Assembly (NCBI GenBank): GCA_025024175.1
Contig: QCXZ01000003.1
Span: 16,636,392 to 16,700,391, forward strand
Direction of reading: 5' to 3'
DNA from: Rhyzopertha dominica
Taxonomy: Eukaryota > Arthropoda > Insecta > Coleoptera > Bostrichidae
DNA length: 64,000 bases
A model generated the notes under the pieces. That model made no database searches, was not told the origin of the DNA, and worked only from the letters and a program-made list of their open reading frames with translations. A program made the translations under genes and the position numbers. Positions 45,801-59,327 of the stretch are shown here, piece by piece (the stretch's first letter is position 1; each line of letters opens with the position of its first letter).

Positions 45801-47238
45801 TGTTCTTTATGCATTTGCAGAACACTCGAATAATATAAAAACACACGTAAGCAGTAACTGGCCCCCTTCCACTCCACAGCTTCTTCGATAATTGAATCCT
45901 TATCACAAGCACTTTCATCGAAATCATGGTAACAGGACGATCCATCAACACGTTACGTCGACATGCCGTTTGAAAATTGCGACGTTACATAAACATCCCC
46001 GTTTACACTGCACAAGCTCCTGTGAAGCACTGTTTGTCAACAAAACAAGTTATGTTTTAAGTTGCTTGCAGTGTTTTGTACTTTAGAACCACTGATCTCT
46101 AAATAACAGGATGTCGTATAAGTCATTCAAAACTGTGATAAGTATAAACTCGTGCGCCACCATGCCGGTGGAACTCGTACTATCAATTTAACGGCGCGTT
46201 CAAATTTTAGGTTAGATCCTTAACTATAGAATAGGGTTATGAGTGAACGTAACGTCCAGTAGTCCAGTTTGTACGGCACATGTTTTTCACTCAAACACTA
46301 CAACGATCATCTTTTGGAAATCTGCAGACAGGTGATGACTTATACTGACTGCACACAATTACTATAAAAATAAGAAACACTTACAAGTGGAATGAGAGGT
46401 GCATCGATGTAGTAGATTTTTTTTACAAAATTCGCAATGCACCATACTTAAGTTATATAATCGACATAGGTGCCGAATATGCCATCCAGTAACAGAAACG
46501 AACACCACCTGCTTTGCTACTAAATGAGAAAGGTGTATAATGTTAACGCGGACTTTTATAAAGGTTCACGATTTTAACCGTCAAACGTCATATTTATCGC
46601 AGAAGCGAACCTTTGTCAAAATTTTAGTACAATAAGCAGCGGCTAGAAGCGCTAAGTGGCTTGAATCTATCACAATTAATTTACATGCATTTTGGTGTGT
46701 AAGCGACATCCATTGATTTAGAGATCAGTGTTTAGAACTCATCTTATATCTTAGCCTCCCGTAGTAGCAAAAGAAAGGTATATTACTAACAAGCAGCATG
46801 CTTTCAAACGTCCTTGAAGCATACCAGCTCTGAAAGAAGCAATCCACCAAGAAATAGCCAATGTACTACAAGCTATTCTTGAGAGAATAATGCAAAATTT
46901 CAAAATGCGTTTACGAGAGTTTATTGGGAACAATATGCGCCACCTGCAGGAAGTCCTTTTTAAAACAATATAAATTAAAATTTCCCATGTTGGCATTTTA
47001 TAATTAAAAAAAACTAAATCATTTTACCTAAAATAGTATTTTTAAGTTAATCTTTAAAATGAAGGAAGTTCTTTGACCGCACCCTGCATCACTAAACACA
47101 CAGTAAAGCTGAACCTATTAAATAGTTAACTAACTCATGAGAGTAACAGTAATGCAGAAAAATTAGAAACTTCAAAGTCTTCTGTATATCTACACTAATT
47201 TATGACCAAATAAAGTTAAAAGTAATGTACAAGGTGAT
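42863..47238. other. No convincing gene over 4.4 kb
   Basis: I see no frame with a recognised domain. Near 45283-45700 the plus strand has scattered short stretches (CVCRKTGHI) that recall a gag zinc-knuckle region but lack correct spacing. No other repeats found. Confidence 0.4.
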
Positions 47239-47241
47239 ATA

Positions 47242-48252
47242 CAGGGTCCGCCACCTAAAACTCCCCAGGCTCGTATTTTCTATGTTTTTTTAGGGACAAC
47301 CTTAAGTTATATGTCGAATTGTAGGTCTTTTTGAACTCTTTAAAAATAGCATAGTGAGTGTCCACACTTTTGCAGATTGTGATATTTTTCAAATAAAGTT
47401 AATTTTTGTAAATATTTTTAACCTTACCCCGTATAATAAATATTGCTTCATAGTTGGATGCAATTTCTGTCTTCTTCAATTTTTGTCATTACCATGTATG
47501 CGTAATTTTTACTCCTTCTTAGTGAAAAACAAGAAAAACTAGTCGCCACCATGCTGTTATGCTGCTATACACAATTTTTTAAGTGTTAGTTTAGTAGCTT
47601 ATTATGGTACAAATTCTGCCTACATGTCCAACGCTGCACACAAAACCACAAAATTTTGAGTAACTTTTAAATAAATCAAGTACAAAGTTTGTTCTAAAGA
47701 GAGAGAGGCTAGAAAACGAAACCATGCGATGAGGCTAGTTTGGTTTTCTACATCGAGCACTAACCTCGTCGCAGGGTTTAGTTTTCTAGCCTCTCTCTCT
47801 TTAGAACGAACTTTGTACATGATTTATTTAAAAGTTACTTAAAATTTTGGGGTTCTATGTGCAGCGATGGGTATGTAGGCACAATTTGTACCGTAATAAG
47901 CTACTAAACTAACACTTAAAAATTCTGAACAACCCTATTTAAAGAACATGGCGGCGACTAGTTTTTCTTGTTTTCCACTAAGAAGGAGTTAAAATGGTAA
48001 TGACACAAATTGAAGAAGACAAAATTCGGCATTCAACTATGAAGCAATATTTATTATACGGGGTAAGGTAAAAAAATATTTACAAAAATTAACTTTAAAT
48101 ACAAAATATGATAATCTGCAAAAATTTTTTGGGCACCCACTAAGCTATCTTTAAAGAGTTTAAAAAGACCTACAATTTGAGATATAACTTAAGGTTGTAC
48201 CTAAAACAATAAAGAAAATAGGAACCTGGGGAGTTTTAGGTGGCGGACCCTG
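47242..48252. mobile_element. 1-kb near-perfect palindrome, TA-flanked
   Basis: Left arm 47242-47733 (492 bp) and right arm 47765-48252 (488 bp) are complementary with scattered mismatches and small indels, separated by a 31-base loop (47734-47764). The tips start CAGGGTCCGCCACCTAAAAC on both arms. TA flanks both ends (47240-47241 and 48253-48254), as for mariner-type insertions. The arms contain a mirrored CT/GA tract (AAAGAGAGAGAGGCTAG). Transcription through it would give one long hairpin RNA. No protein-coding sequence is conserved. Confidence 0.9.
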
Positions 48253-48254
48253 TA

Positions 48255-49469
48255 TATGGCAGTAGATCAACCTCGAAATGCATATATGTTTATTTCTGTA
48301 TATTGTTGAAATACTTGTTGTGTATTTAACGGTCCATTGTCTTTCCTTGGTTGTTAATAGTCTTCTGTAACACACTCTTAGATCTTCAAGCAAGCATCTG
48401 CTTTACAGTTCATAGAGGTAATCTCAGTAAAGCATGCACTTGGACATAACGAGATAGGGAATTTCTGTTGTTTAGGGTGAGAATAAAGATGTCCTCAACG
48501 TGATCTAAGCAGAACACTTATGGCCTCCATTAGCATCTTGAAATAAATAGCATGGCTCTAGTCAATGCATTTGGATAGCAGGACTAATTTTTTCCTTGTT
48601 TTGACTGCAGGCAGGAATAATAGAGAAGATTGCCGTCTTTATCGCGGCTTGCAGGACGNGTAAAAGTTTGCACACAAAGGGCTACTTCGATTGCGCTGAG
48701 GGCATTTGCTCTTATTTTACCAATCGTTTATTTCTGAAAATAATGAGACAAGTGTTGTTTGTTGTTGACATTGTTNCCTGAAATTTAGAACTTTAGCAAC
48801 AAGGAAAAAAGCTGATAAAATGAAATGATTGCATTACATCGTTTAATACTTACTTGGTTTGGGACTCAAACTTGAGCACCTCTCTGGTGTTACTGGATAG
48901 TACCCAAGATCCATTCTAGAGGTGTCGGGTTCATGTAAACCAACGTGGACTTTGAAATGAAACGACCGAGAGACCGTTTTGTCTGGGTTTGGAGCGAGGC
49001 TTTTAAAACGCTGTTGTTACGGAACAATTAAATTCCCTAGATATATAGATCTATTTAAGGACTTTAGGAACAATGTTTGCCTGCGAGATATGTACCCAGT
49101 AAACAGATACATTTCACATTAACAGCTTGCGTAGGCGGGCTTGCAAAAAGAACGCGAATCNGATATTTATGAATAGTTNATAAAATACAATGTAATGTTC
49201 GCTAGAGCCTGAGTTTTTGTTTTGAAACTTAAANATTGCTAGAACNCTTATAAATNTGACCTTTAATCATGAATATGAAAATGCGTCAATCTAACGCGAA
49301 ATGCTCACATTGTAAAAATATATCACCAGAATAAAGCATAAACTATACTGAAATTTGCTTTATACTAATTTTTGACGATAATTAGTTACTGTCGTAAATT
49401 TTTAATGAAGATTACATGTACAGAACAAGCATATCTTCTTAAATTTGAATAATTACCTAACTAGATGTG
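48255..49469. other. No gene; region rich in ambiguous bases
   Basis: Nothing recognisable. Seven ambiguous single bases fall between 48659 and 49256, more than elsewhere, which hints at unresolved assembly here. Confidence 0.5.
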
Positions 49470-49471
49470 TA

Positions 49472-50574
49472 CAGGGTGTCCCATTTTCGTTGTAATTGTA
49501 GGGTATCTCGGTAACTATTAATGCTAGAGCGTTGCGGTTTCGACATTACTGTATTACTTTTTGTTGTGAGTTGAGCTGTACCATCGCCATTTTTGTATCG
49601 TCTTTTCTTTTAAAGCCATAGCCAACTTTTGAAAAATGTAACATTTTTTTCAGTTCTCAATATCTCGATTGGCTATGTAGACACAAAAAAAATACTAGAC
49701 ATTTTTTATAGATATTTTTATTCTGAACCCAGTGGCGTACTCAGAATTTTTTTGGGGGTCACATTTTAGAGATATAACACAAACTTGCATTTTTTAAATG
49801 ATTAAGAAAATGTATACTTTGTTTACTAATTTTGGTATTATTCCAATTTTTGTAATAATTTAATGAGATTTTACGTTTTTCGTCAAAATGGATGTAAATG
49901 CTTGATGATAAACAATGCATAGGTACTTATCTCCGAATAAACAATCATTTTCATTAGTTACATGACATCCTAGATTATCGACAAAAATTGCATGAGCGCT
50001 CTTAGGAGTCTTATGTATGTATTCAAATATGCATATATTATTTTTAAAGGATTAAAATTTTTCCTTAATAATATAAATTATACCGTGTGTTTTCTTGTTT
50101 GATAGCCTCCTGGATGTAAACGTAAAATATGATTAAATTATTTAAAAAAAAATTGAATAGTTCCAAAATTAGTAAAAATAAACCTAACAATGTATACATT
50201 TTTTAATCAGAAAAAATAGGCCTTTTCAACCATAGCAAAGCAAACTATGGTTTTCATTAAAAAAAAATGCAAGTTTGGGTTATATCTCAAAAATGTGACC
50301 TCTTAAAAATTACAGGGTACGCCACTGTATTGAAAATAAAAATATCCATAAAAAATGTCTTTAGAGTTTTTCTGTATCTACATACAGAAGCGAGAAATTG
50401 AGAGCTGGAGAAATGTTACATTTTCCAAAAGTTGGCTGTGGCTTTAAAACAAAAATGGCGACAGTACAGCTGAACTCCGAANAAAAAAGTAATACAGTAA
50501 TGTCGAAACCGCAACCCTCTAGCATTAATAGTTACCAAGATACCTTACAATTACAACGAATATGGGACACCCTG
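49472..50574. mobile_element. Long-armed foldback, family L, copy 2 (1,103 bp)
   Basis: Ends CAGGGTGTCCCATTTTCG (left) and CAGGGTGTCCCATATTCG (right, complement) with TA on both sides (49470-49471 and 50575-50576). The arms share TAATGCTAGAG-GTTGCGG, TTTTCTTTTAAAGCCATAGC and related blocks with the copy at 32.3 kb. Inner ends starting CAGTGGCGTACTCAGAA lie at about 49731 and, inverted, about 50326. The ORF at 50398-50583 is inside an arm and has no independent support. Non-coding. Confidence 0.85.
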
Positions 50575-50576
50575 TA

Positions 50577-52980
50577 CAGCTAATATGCAGTCTATCTGAT
50601 TTTCGCCCAAACAATAAACAAAGGTGTTTACAAATTAGTTTGCCATTTATTGTTCCGTGGTTTATTTTCGTGGGAAATAAAAGTTACTTTAAATCAAAAA
50701 ACGGTACCAGATGTATTAGATATTGGGCTTTTGTGTATGACCTGTTATCCCACTAACCATCTCTTATGTTAGCTTATCCTGTATAATTTTTAAATTATCA
50801 TATAGTGAATCACAATTCTTTGGGTGTTGTTGAACTTATAACTAATTTATCACTTTCTCAAGCCTAAAATTGCGTAGGTGGTTTTGTGCCAGTTTTTTTC
50901 TCCCAAATTCAATACACAAAAGATAGTAATATAATTTATTAATGAAACTATGGAAAATAAAAGTACAAATTACACTATCATTACTTATACATATAATTAT
51001 ATTTCTTTTGATCGATTTAGTAAAATAGGTAAGCGAGATTCGACAATTTTATGCGAACATCATCCATCTGATTAAAGCTGTAATCAAAATACGCATACTA
51101 AAAACCAGTACAGGTGCCCGTTTTATATATCAGAAAAATAGAGCACGATATTTTAATACAATGTGAATATTACATAAATAAATATGAAAAGTTATGTTTT
51201 GACATAATAATTAGAAAAGCTTTTTGTAATAATTTTATTCGTATATAAGTCATAAATAACAAATACAAATGTCTTTAATTAGTAATGTTATTTATTATAA
51301 AACGTGGCAACAATATTACTAGTGACAATAACGTGTTCAGCAAAATCCTAATAGGGACACTTCTCGGTTGTGAAGGATTAGGCATTTTTCCGGTTGAGTA
51401 TACATCAATTCAAGGACAAATACGTAGTTGAGCAATTGGCTTTAGGGACAACCAGCGGATCCCTTCTTCACGCCATCAACATGTCGGAAAAACGAAACTG
51501 ATTTTTGCATATTTTCATAGCTATAAATGAAATATGGGTTCATCATTATACTCATATGTCCGAGACCAAAGAGATTATGATTAACTAAAACTGAATAACA
51601 CTTTAGATGCTCATGACCTTGTGCAGTTGCGTCGGTTCAATGGAATAAGAAGTTTATGCTTATTTATCGGCAGTCATAACATCTTGTTTTACAAAAGGAT
51701 GGAAAGAGCAGTACACTCAGACCATTTCTCCTTCCCAATTTGCGATTGCCCCGCAGTGCGCAAAACCGACGAAATTTCTGGGGTTTTTACATGCACGATC
51801 CATTAACCGCGTCGTGGTATAAAAGGACAACCGGAACGGAAAATAAATGAGCGATGCAGACTCCATGACTACATCCAAAAGCCAGCGGGAGCGTTCCAAG
51901 TCTTGGCTGTCCTAGTTGTACCACTTTCTAGATTAATCAAGTCGACTTTTCAAACGCTAGTTTTGAACTGCAACGACATTCAGTCGAGTGGCGTGCATTT
52001 CAGATGTCCTTTTGTCTCGGCAGTTCTGACAATTCAAACTAACTGTGCCGACCGTATTCTACATGCCAGGAACTTTAATGGTCTGCTCATTGTGCTGAAA
52101 GCGCGAAAAAGTAAGAGTGGAAGTGTAGGTGAAGGTGAGTGCCGCCCTCGCTGAGAGCGTTAAAATTATCAAAGAAGTTCCTTGCGGTTGAAGAAAGTTG
52201 TAATTAGAAGGTGATGAACTCGCAAAAAGCTGGTCATAGTTGCAGGGGTTATCAGAGAGAAGAGCAATTTAAATATGTTTAATACTGACTTGCTGTTGGC
52301 TCATGCATTAATTGCATTATAAGCATATGAGTACAAATTTAAGAGCTTTTTCTGATTAATAATTGCTCAGGTAAGTCTGGTTGCTAACGCTAGAAACCTC
52401 TATTTCACTGTTCTGTCATTACTTTTGGTTAATAACACTTAGCACGCTGGTTCTTTTCGTGATATGTTATAGAAACAATAATTGTATCATACGCACTTTC
52501 ATTTTGCATCAAAAGATACTCCTGTTCTCACTCTTTGGTGGTATGGTTCTGTTTCTGTGTAACCTATTGTTCATTTCTGACTGTTTTAATTACGACTTTT
52601 AATAATAATTATTGTAATTCTTTGCTTGTAGTAGCAGAATAATAACGACGCCTTTTTTAATAGATTCTCTAATCAGAACCAAATTGTGGTGAAAACCTAT
52701 GAAAAAAGGTCTGATCGATAGCGAAAAAAAATCCGCTGAAAGGTGGTATCTCAAGTTTTTAATTTCATAATAATATCGATTTTGCGTACTAGGGAAATGC
52801 GTATATGAAATATATTACCTATTTAGAATATAAATGTATATGTTCATGTAACCTATATTTAGATTTGTTTAGAAGTGTTCATTAAGACAGAAAACAGATA
52901 TTTTTTAGATATTTAATTAAAAAGGCGTCACATTTGGGGACTTTTTTTTGAAATTTTTTTGGTCACACCATGTAATCATT
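50577..52980. other. No recognisable feature
   Basis: Frames of 60-83 codons (for example 51621-51806 and 51903-52154) show no known domain. AT-rich. Confidence 0.45.
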
Positions 52981-52999
52981 TGAGTAATAATGCTAACGA

Positions 53000-53780
53000 T
53001 ACTTCTATAGTATCGAAATATCGATACTCTGAGCCCAAATGTCGATATCTTGTATCGATACTTCTTGCTCGATATTATATGAGGTGAATCAGAAGGTTAA
53101 GTTATTTGACATCGGTAGCTCACGACATCATCTATATGATAATTGTTAAAAATACAAAACACCAATACTGTATGGGATACAAATGCAAATTGTATTACAG
53201 CATGCATACACAATGCCTCTCGATTGTTGTTGTAAACATTCGTAAATGTAACCGTACGGTTTCAGGAAATTTATAACTTATACAAAGAAACCGGAAAATT
53301 CCTGCAGTTTCGCATTCAATGTATAGTGTATATAGTGTCTATAATAGTAGGATAGAATGGAGAAAAGAGAAGAGTTGCCTATATGAACAGTAGACTTTTG
53401 ATAATGGTATTTTTTTTCGCCAAAAGAGAATAACGAACAGCATAAAGACAATAAATCAAAAGCCGCATTTCTCAAACTATAGACATATGAAGACAGAACT
53501 AATACACAAAATAAAGAAACTTATTCTATTTCAGAATCTTTTAATTCTGATGGTTTTATACAATTTGAGGCTATTAGCGAATAAAAACAGGAAAACAATA
53601 AATGAAGCTTAAAAAACAGTAGAACGTCTGTTAAAACAGGAGATCTGGCAATATTGTTTACGTTTTTTGGTAAGCGCCATCTAGTGCCACCAAAATAAAA
53701 TTGCATAGAGTATCGATATTCAGATATTCCGTGTATCGATATTTTTGGCATGGTATCAAATACTGATACTGGCAAGCAAA
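53000..53780. repeat. Segment bounded by ATCGAT-rich ends
   Basis: Both ends (53000-53080 and 53700-53775) are dense in TATCGATA-type palindromic words, imperfectly inverted. The interior has no recognised coding sequence. It may be a decayed DNA transposon, but the termini cannot be fixed. Confidence 0.25.
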
Positions 53781-55620
53781 AGCATCGAAGATACAAAATA
53801 CCAACACTCGAGGCGCAAGAAATTGCCAGGTTCTCAGATTGAGAATCTACTTTGTTTAGGCCTAGGACAAGTCTAATCCCAATTGCATGTGCATGCAGGA
53901 TTACAACCTTGTAATTAATCTAACTTAAAAAAGGAATTCAACTTTTAATGTATTTGTCATAAGCTGCTCAGACTTTTGCAGACTCGCTAGTGTCAACTAA
54001 GAGCAACTAATGGGAAGAAAAGATCTATTTCACAAAATTCTTGTGGATCAACAGGACTTTAATGAACAGCCTTATAATTAAATAGATCGCATCTCTTTCT
54101 TCCAAAGAGCTTTGAATTTTACATTAATTCCTAATTCTTCAGCCAAATTTTCAACCTTCACCAAGTTGTTTACCACCAAAATGTTTACAGCTTGCATCAG
54201 ATTAAGTACCTTTGACTGTAGGATTTTACATGCTATATTCACTTTTACCGAAAGTCGTCGAAAATCACAAAGAAGTTGTTATACATCTACAAGCTAAAGT
54301 TTTACCTCATTAAGTAATTGACTCATGTCGATAAGTTGTCTAAGAATTTGCTCTAGCCTTTTGTTAGTGAACTTACAGTACATAGACCCGCTTGGTATTA
54401 GGGTATTAGGGAAGGGACTGCGTAATGGCAATAAATCAAGTAAGCATGACCTTTCATCGTTATTTTTCTTGAGAAATTATGATTTGATTGCCTCATCTAT
54501 TGTCATCTTCGTTCTGCTTATGCAATTAATTTTACAGTATTTAAAGTGTTTCGAGGAAACCTCATACCGAATAAGAACAGTGCCGAGATGTCTAGAGTAT
54601 TGGTTTCCACCTTTATCTCATGAGTAGTGCGGTAGCGGTGGTGTTGAATAATAAATTAGCCATTTGGTGCATCTGTAGAATAACTTCCCAATGTTACTAA
54701 AAACGGTCATTCCCTAATAAATAACTTTGCTCGTAACGAAAAAGGGGATCACCTCTCTGTTTTTTTTCCTGTATTTGGTTGGTGTATGAAACGACGTTAC
54801 TCTACTTTCAGGTAAAAAGGCACCCATCAACTAGTATATTCCTAATTTTATCACATGTGTTGTTACTTCTTTGAAAGGTGTTAGAAACAGGATTGATTCC
54901 TCCAGATACTCATCACTAAATAAAAGTTCAATTGCATTAGCATTACCCGTGACTATATCCTCACTAGTAATCGCTTTCAACAAATAATAAAAATAGTGCA
55001 GTTCTTGCCTTATCATCTTCTAACGCCTTCGTTTTTTGTTTTCTATTTTGGTATCTCTAAAGTTTGGAATACATGTTTCACTTATAACTCAGTACAGTAA
55101 CTTTTACACAAACGGAAATTAACTGTACACTATGCGCAGCTGAACATATTTTCTGCTATAACCCACCTCCACACAGTATGAAACAGGAAGAAAAGATAAA
55201 ACTGAAATACGCTAGGGGCCTATACTAGCCTGCCGATGACAGTTGCAATTGCAAGCCTAGTAGTAACTAATAAAGCAGCTAGTCTAGCACCATTATTTTA
55301 GCCTTAACTACTGGCACTTTTTTTAGAACGCCGCCAACATCGTTCAGCCAAAGTGGTATTCATAGACGGACTTAGAAGATTACTTCCACTAGTGCCATGC
55401 TAAATTTTTGGTGGCATACTAGAGTATGTTTAAGCGCGTTGATGAATTACAAGCAAAGGTAAACCTTCATTGTTTTTGTACGTAACGAATGCGGAAGTAT
55501 GTGTTTATGTTGAGCAATGAATCTATATAGATCACCAAAAATACAGTTTGCTCCAAAATATACAGTACTGAAATGAAAAGGTGATACATACACAGCTAGC
55601 GTTTTGGTTTACCACGGTAT
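53781..55620. other. No recognisable feature
   Basis: Frames up to 100 codons (54325-54627) without a known domain. Confidence 0.45.
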
Positions 55621-55624
55621 GCGT

Positions 55625-55990
55625 AATGTAAGTGTTCAAAGTGTGCACGGCCTCGGTGTACAGAATGTTCATATCGATCACGCTTCACGCAGATTTTTAA
55701 ACGCATCCTGAAACAAAGGTTGCTGCAGACTCCTGCAAAACGAGGCGATTTGCTCACGTAATGCAGGCACAGTTCTTGGTGTGGATCTTCTCAGTTGAAC
55801 AAACTCTCCTTTAACATTCCTTACAAATAGTCATCAGGTGACATAAGATCGGGGAAATGGGATGGGTATATGGGAAGTCAGTACCACGTGAAATGATTCG
55901 TTCTGGAAAATTTGCCTGCAGCATAGCTAAGGATTCTCGGGCGGTATGGCTTGTCTATTCATTTGAATGGTCCTTGCACGACAGAAGCTG
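55625..55990 (-). pseudogene. Mariner-like transposase, C-terminal part
   Basis: The minus strand reads SHTARESLAMLQANFPERII, then HFPDLMSPDDYL, stop, GMLKESL, where the D-x-x-x-x-D block is the third catalytic region, then KICVKRDRYEHSVHRGRAHFEHL, the C-terminal tail. Several frame changes. It belongs to the same type of transposase as 57080-57700. Confidence 0.65.
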
Positions 55991-57079
55991 TTACGTTTCA
56001 TTTTTCGAATATGCGGTTTATTACTTAAATTAGTGGTTCGGAAGTCACTGCGTACATAATATTCAAACGCCATGTTAAACAGTGGTTTGGGTTTTATTTT
56101 CACAAATCCAAAGGTAACATTATCTGGGTGAGTGTTTCTTTTCATCTAGAAGTATTCGCCGGACTTCCATTGGTTTCCATGGTGGTTTTCCTTTTTAATT
56201 TTGAGTTGTAAACGTCATGCGACGGATCTTTTTTCTACAATTTTGGTGGCAATAAACGTTTGCTAGTGTATTTATTGAACCAAGCCACTTGTGGGTATCG
56301 TGGAAGCAGTTGAGTTACATCCATTCTCCATTCTAAGCGATAATCGTCATTGTACTGCTAATCCGAAGTCTTTTTCTTTTCCTCTTGATCCTCTATCTTA
56401 AATTTGTGTTGTACCTTGATTATCCTTGTCGTTACGTTGAAACCGCCTATCTACGGTACCTTTGAGAGACACTAACCATACCATCTGTATATGGCAGAGC
56501 TTATGGACTTACATCAGCGGTAGAGGCTTTGGTTTACCATTTGTCAGCTAGTCAACAGGAGCCCTGTGACGCAGCCGGTCGAAAAATATAAGAATTTTAC
56601 ATTAATCGTTATTCTTACATAAGTGCTTACTGGTTCATACCTAATACCGTTTGCTCTGTATTTGGGCAAAATCGCGCTGTAGTTTGGGTTTATTACAAAC
56701 TAAAGGTAACATCTTGTAAGCCTCGTATAGCTATACCTGGTACCAAAGTATACTTTGATGTTGCCCGTGTCATATACAAAAGTGATTGATATGTATTATT
56801 TATTTTGGGGTTTATCAATTATAATCGTTAATCTTGAGTGAAACAGTAAATTTTATATAATCATCTCACTTTAAGCTGCTGTATTTCCCGTTTTATGTGA
56901 ATATTCGAACAGTTGTGCCTAAAACGGGTGGCGCCCTTTGCATAAGTAAATTCTGTTATATGGTTATTTAACCCACCCCCTCTAAACTGTGTTAGTGGGT
57001 ACCGTTTAGCAACTAGTATCTTTCGTTTGCGGATAATTTCGAACTGCCGCGCTCATTGTTCTTTTATATTTTGTGCCCC
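55991..57079. other. Unassigned segment inside the mariner-like remnant
   Basis: About 1.1 kb without transposase similarity, between the two transposase parts. Possibly inserted sequence; no terminal repeats seen. Confidence 0.35.
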
Positions 57080-57700
57080 TTTTTGTTGCGCGACATTAAC
57101 GGTTGCTATAAAACCGTTCTGTGACGCGTAACACACCTCCTCAAATCCTGAAGAAATGGCTCGACTACTAAACCCCTACAGCGTTCTTGAGTGACGGTAA
57201 GAGCATAGCCTTATTCATCTTCAATGAAATAGGGGCCTAATAAACCATGTGCTGAGAATGCACACCATATCTTCACACGTGCATTAATGTAGCGATTTCT
57301 GGACAATAACATCTGGCCGCTCAAAACCAAGGAAGCAAGGCGATTGATGTAGGCGTTCAAGTGAATGTGACTCGTCGAAGAACCACACATTATTCAAGAA
57401 ATCTGGATCCTCATACACCAAGGCCAAACAATCCTTAAACAATCGGCGAACGGACGTACCAGTGACGTTTAGTTTCAAGGCCGTTTGTCGCAGGCTTCGT
57501 CGGGGCGAATGCAGTATCTGCTGAAGAACATGCGTGATTTTCATTTGTCGAAACAGTTAGTGGTCGACCATACTTCCCTTTCCGTTGACACAGTACACTA
57601 CAAGAACGGTGAAATTTGGTAACAATAGACAGCATAACTGTGTTACTTAGTGCCACATTATTAAACTCTTTAGGAATTTGTTCTGCCACCTTTTTAAACT
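57080..57700 (-). pseudogene. Mariner-like transposase, N-terminal and central part
   Basis: From 57689 the frame reads IVTKFHRSCSVLCQRKGKYG and RPLTVSTNENHA. A frameshift near 57540 leads to THVLQQILHSPRRSLRQTAL, KLNVTGTSVRRLFKD, a helix-turn-helix DNA-binding region. A sizeable internal deletion follows, then EDPDFLNNVWFFDESHS with the first catalytic aspartate (W-F-x-D-E), then FLGFERPDVIVQKSLH and, after another stop, NARVKIWCAFSAHGLLGPYF. Stops and frameshifts rule out activity. Confidence 0.75.
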
Positions 57701-59320
57701 TGGTGCGCCTTCACAACCTCTTCCGTGTGAGCGGAACGCTAACAACACTTCATCTACACTACTACGAACACTTGCAGCTGGAGCTATGCCCCATCGAAAA
57801 ATTCAAATACGTGCTCTAGATGGGTTAGTTCCAGTATTGTATATTTCGACGCATACCGTACTTCAGCCGGGCTGAAAATGTACATAATGTAATTTCCTTT
57901 TCACGCCGATCGACTGTACAGAGCAGTTCGATGCTTAAGCTTCAGCTCATACCCCAAAGGGTAGGGCGGCTGCAGTGAGTAATGAAATGATTGTATTCTA
58001 TATCTGCCTTAGCGATTATGTACTACAATTGAAACCAGCCTTACACGGAACAAATCACTCTATCCACTATAATTAAAACACTAATACTACGTACACAATG
58101 GTCTTAATGTGTGTGCGGGTGAGTGGTGGAACAACATTGTGAAAATGACCCTCGAGAATGTGCTCAATCATGCACTTTTAATTAAGTTGATAGCACACGT
58201 CCTCGATGTAATTCATCTTCTGCGGCGCTGTGTTGCCTGAAGTGGGCGCATTGTCCCAACAGAACAAGTAGGCGAACTTCGAGAACAAACTGTGCTTTCC
58301 GAGAGGAAAAAGAGGGTAATTTATTTGCCTTTGTCTGTATTAAGCTGGGATGAAGTACTGGGATATAATTTTCTCGTACGTGCTAAGCTATCATGACGTC
58401 AATCCCTAAAACTGCGGACAATTACCAGTAATCCATATTTCAGTGTCACGCTAATATCTGATTAAGGAGGAAGAGTTAGGGGAGGTATGTGGAATGCCTA
58501 TTTATGTACTGTAGTTGAAGGTGTAACAGATACTAATACGTAGGTAGTTATTTAAACAGTATACAGATCACTTATTTCTTTTTTTACACATATACTATAA
58601 TACAGGCTATCATCAGCTTTGCCAATCTGGAGCGTCCTTCATTAATCTATAAAACCTAAAGTAACCGCGCTTCATCGTTTGCTTTTGTGTCTTTTTTATT
58701 CAGAATATCCAACACAAGATATCTACTGTCAAAGTGAAATAATATATTTTTGATCGATATTGCTTATGATGAACTCTATTAGGATATTTATTAATTATTA
58801 TCAGTAACGGGTGCATAAAATACGCCATGTAGATTTCGCTCTTATCTAATCATAAACTTTGTAACATTCTATTTTGAAAATACTACACATAAAATCGCAT
58901 TGTGTCGCTAAAGAGAAATCGAGAAATATTAAGTTTTTTAATACGGTTGTCATAAATACTGCTTAAAATATTTTTGTATTTTGTTATTCATCCTACTTAT
59001 GCGTTGACTGGCAACCAAAATATAATTTTGTTTACTAGACAGATGTCTAAAAAAACAAGCGTTCTATTAAAAGCAGGTTTTAGCTGCCGTTGAAGTCAAA
59101 TGGGATCCTTAATGACAACTATAATTTTTAACGCAGGCCATTCAAGATAAGAGCGCTTATATGCTCGATTTGGCGTCCTTCCGCACGATGATAGTGAGAT
59201 AGGGTCAAGAGGCTTAGGTTTAGTACAAAATTCTATATATGTATATTACTTCATAGATTTCGTTGAACGTGATTTATTACGGCTAGTGTTATGCTACATG
59301 TCAAATTTGGATTACACTCG
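57701..59320. other. No recognisable feature
   Basis: The frames at 57616-57875 overlap the end of the transposase remnant and are chance frames. Nothing further. Confidence 0.45.
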
Positions 59321-59327
59321 AGTGTAC

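Larger units (their letters stand above)
55625..57700 (-). mobile_element. Broken mariner-like transposon
   Basis: Two minus-strand transposase pieces are in the right order: N-terminal and central part at 57080-57700, C-terminal part at 55625-55990. About 1.1 kb between them shows no transposase. It is either one element split by a later insertion or an internally scrambled copy. Terminal repeats were not found. The two pieces are described separately. Confidence 0.65.

Noticed and set aside
57616..57875. Two overlapping plus-strand frames of 65-67 codons
   Set aside because: They partly overlap the antisense of the mariner-like transposase and have no domain.
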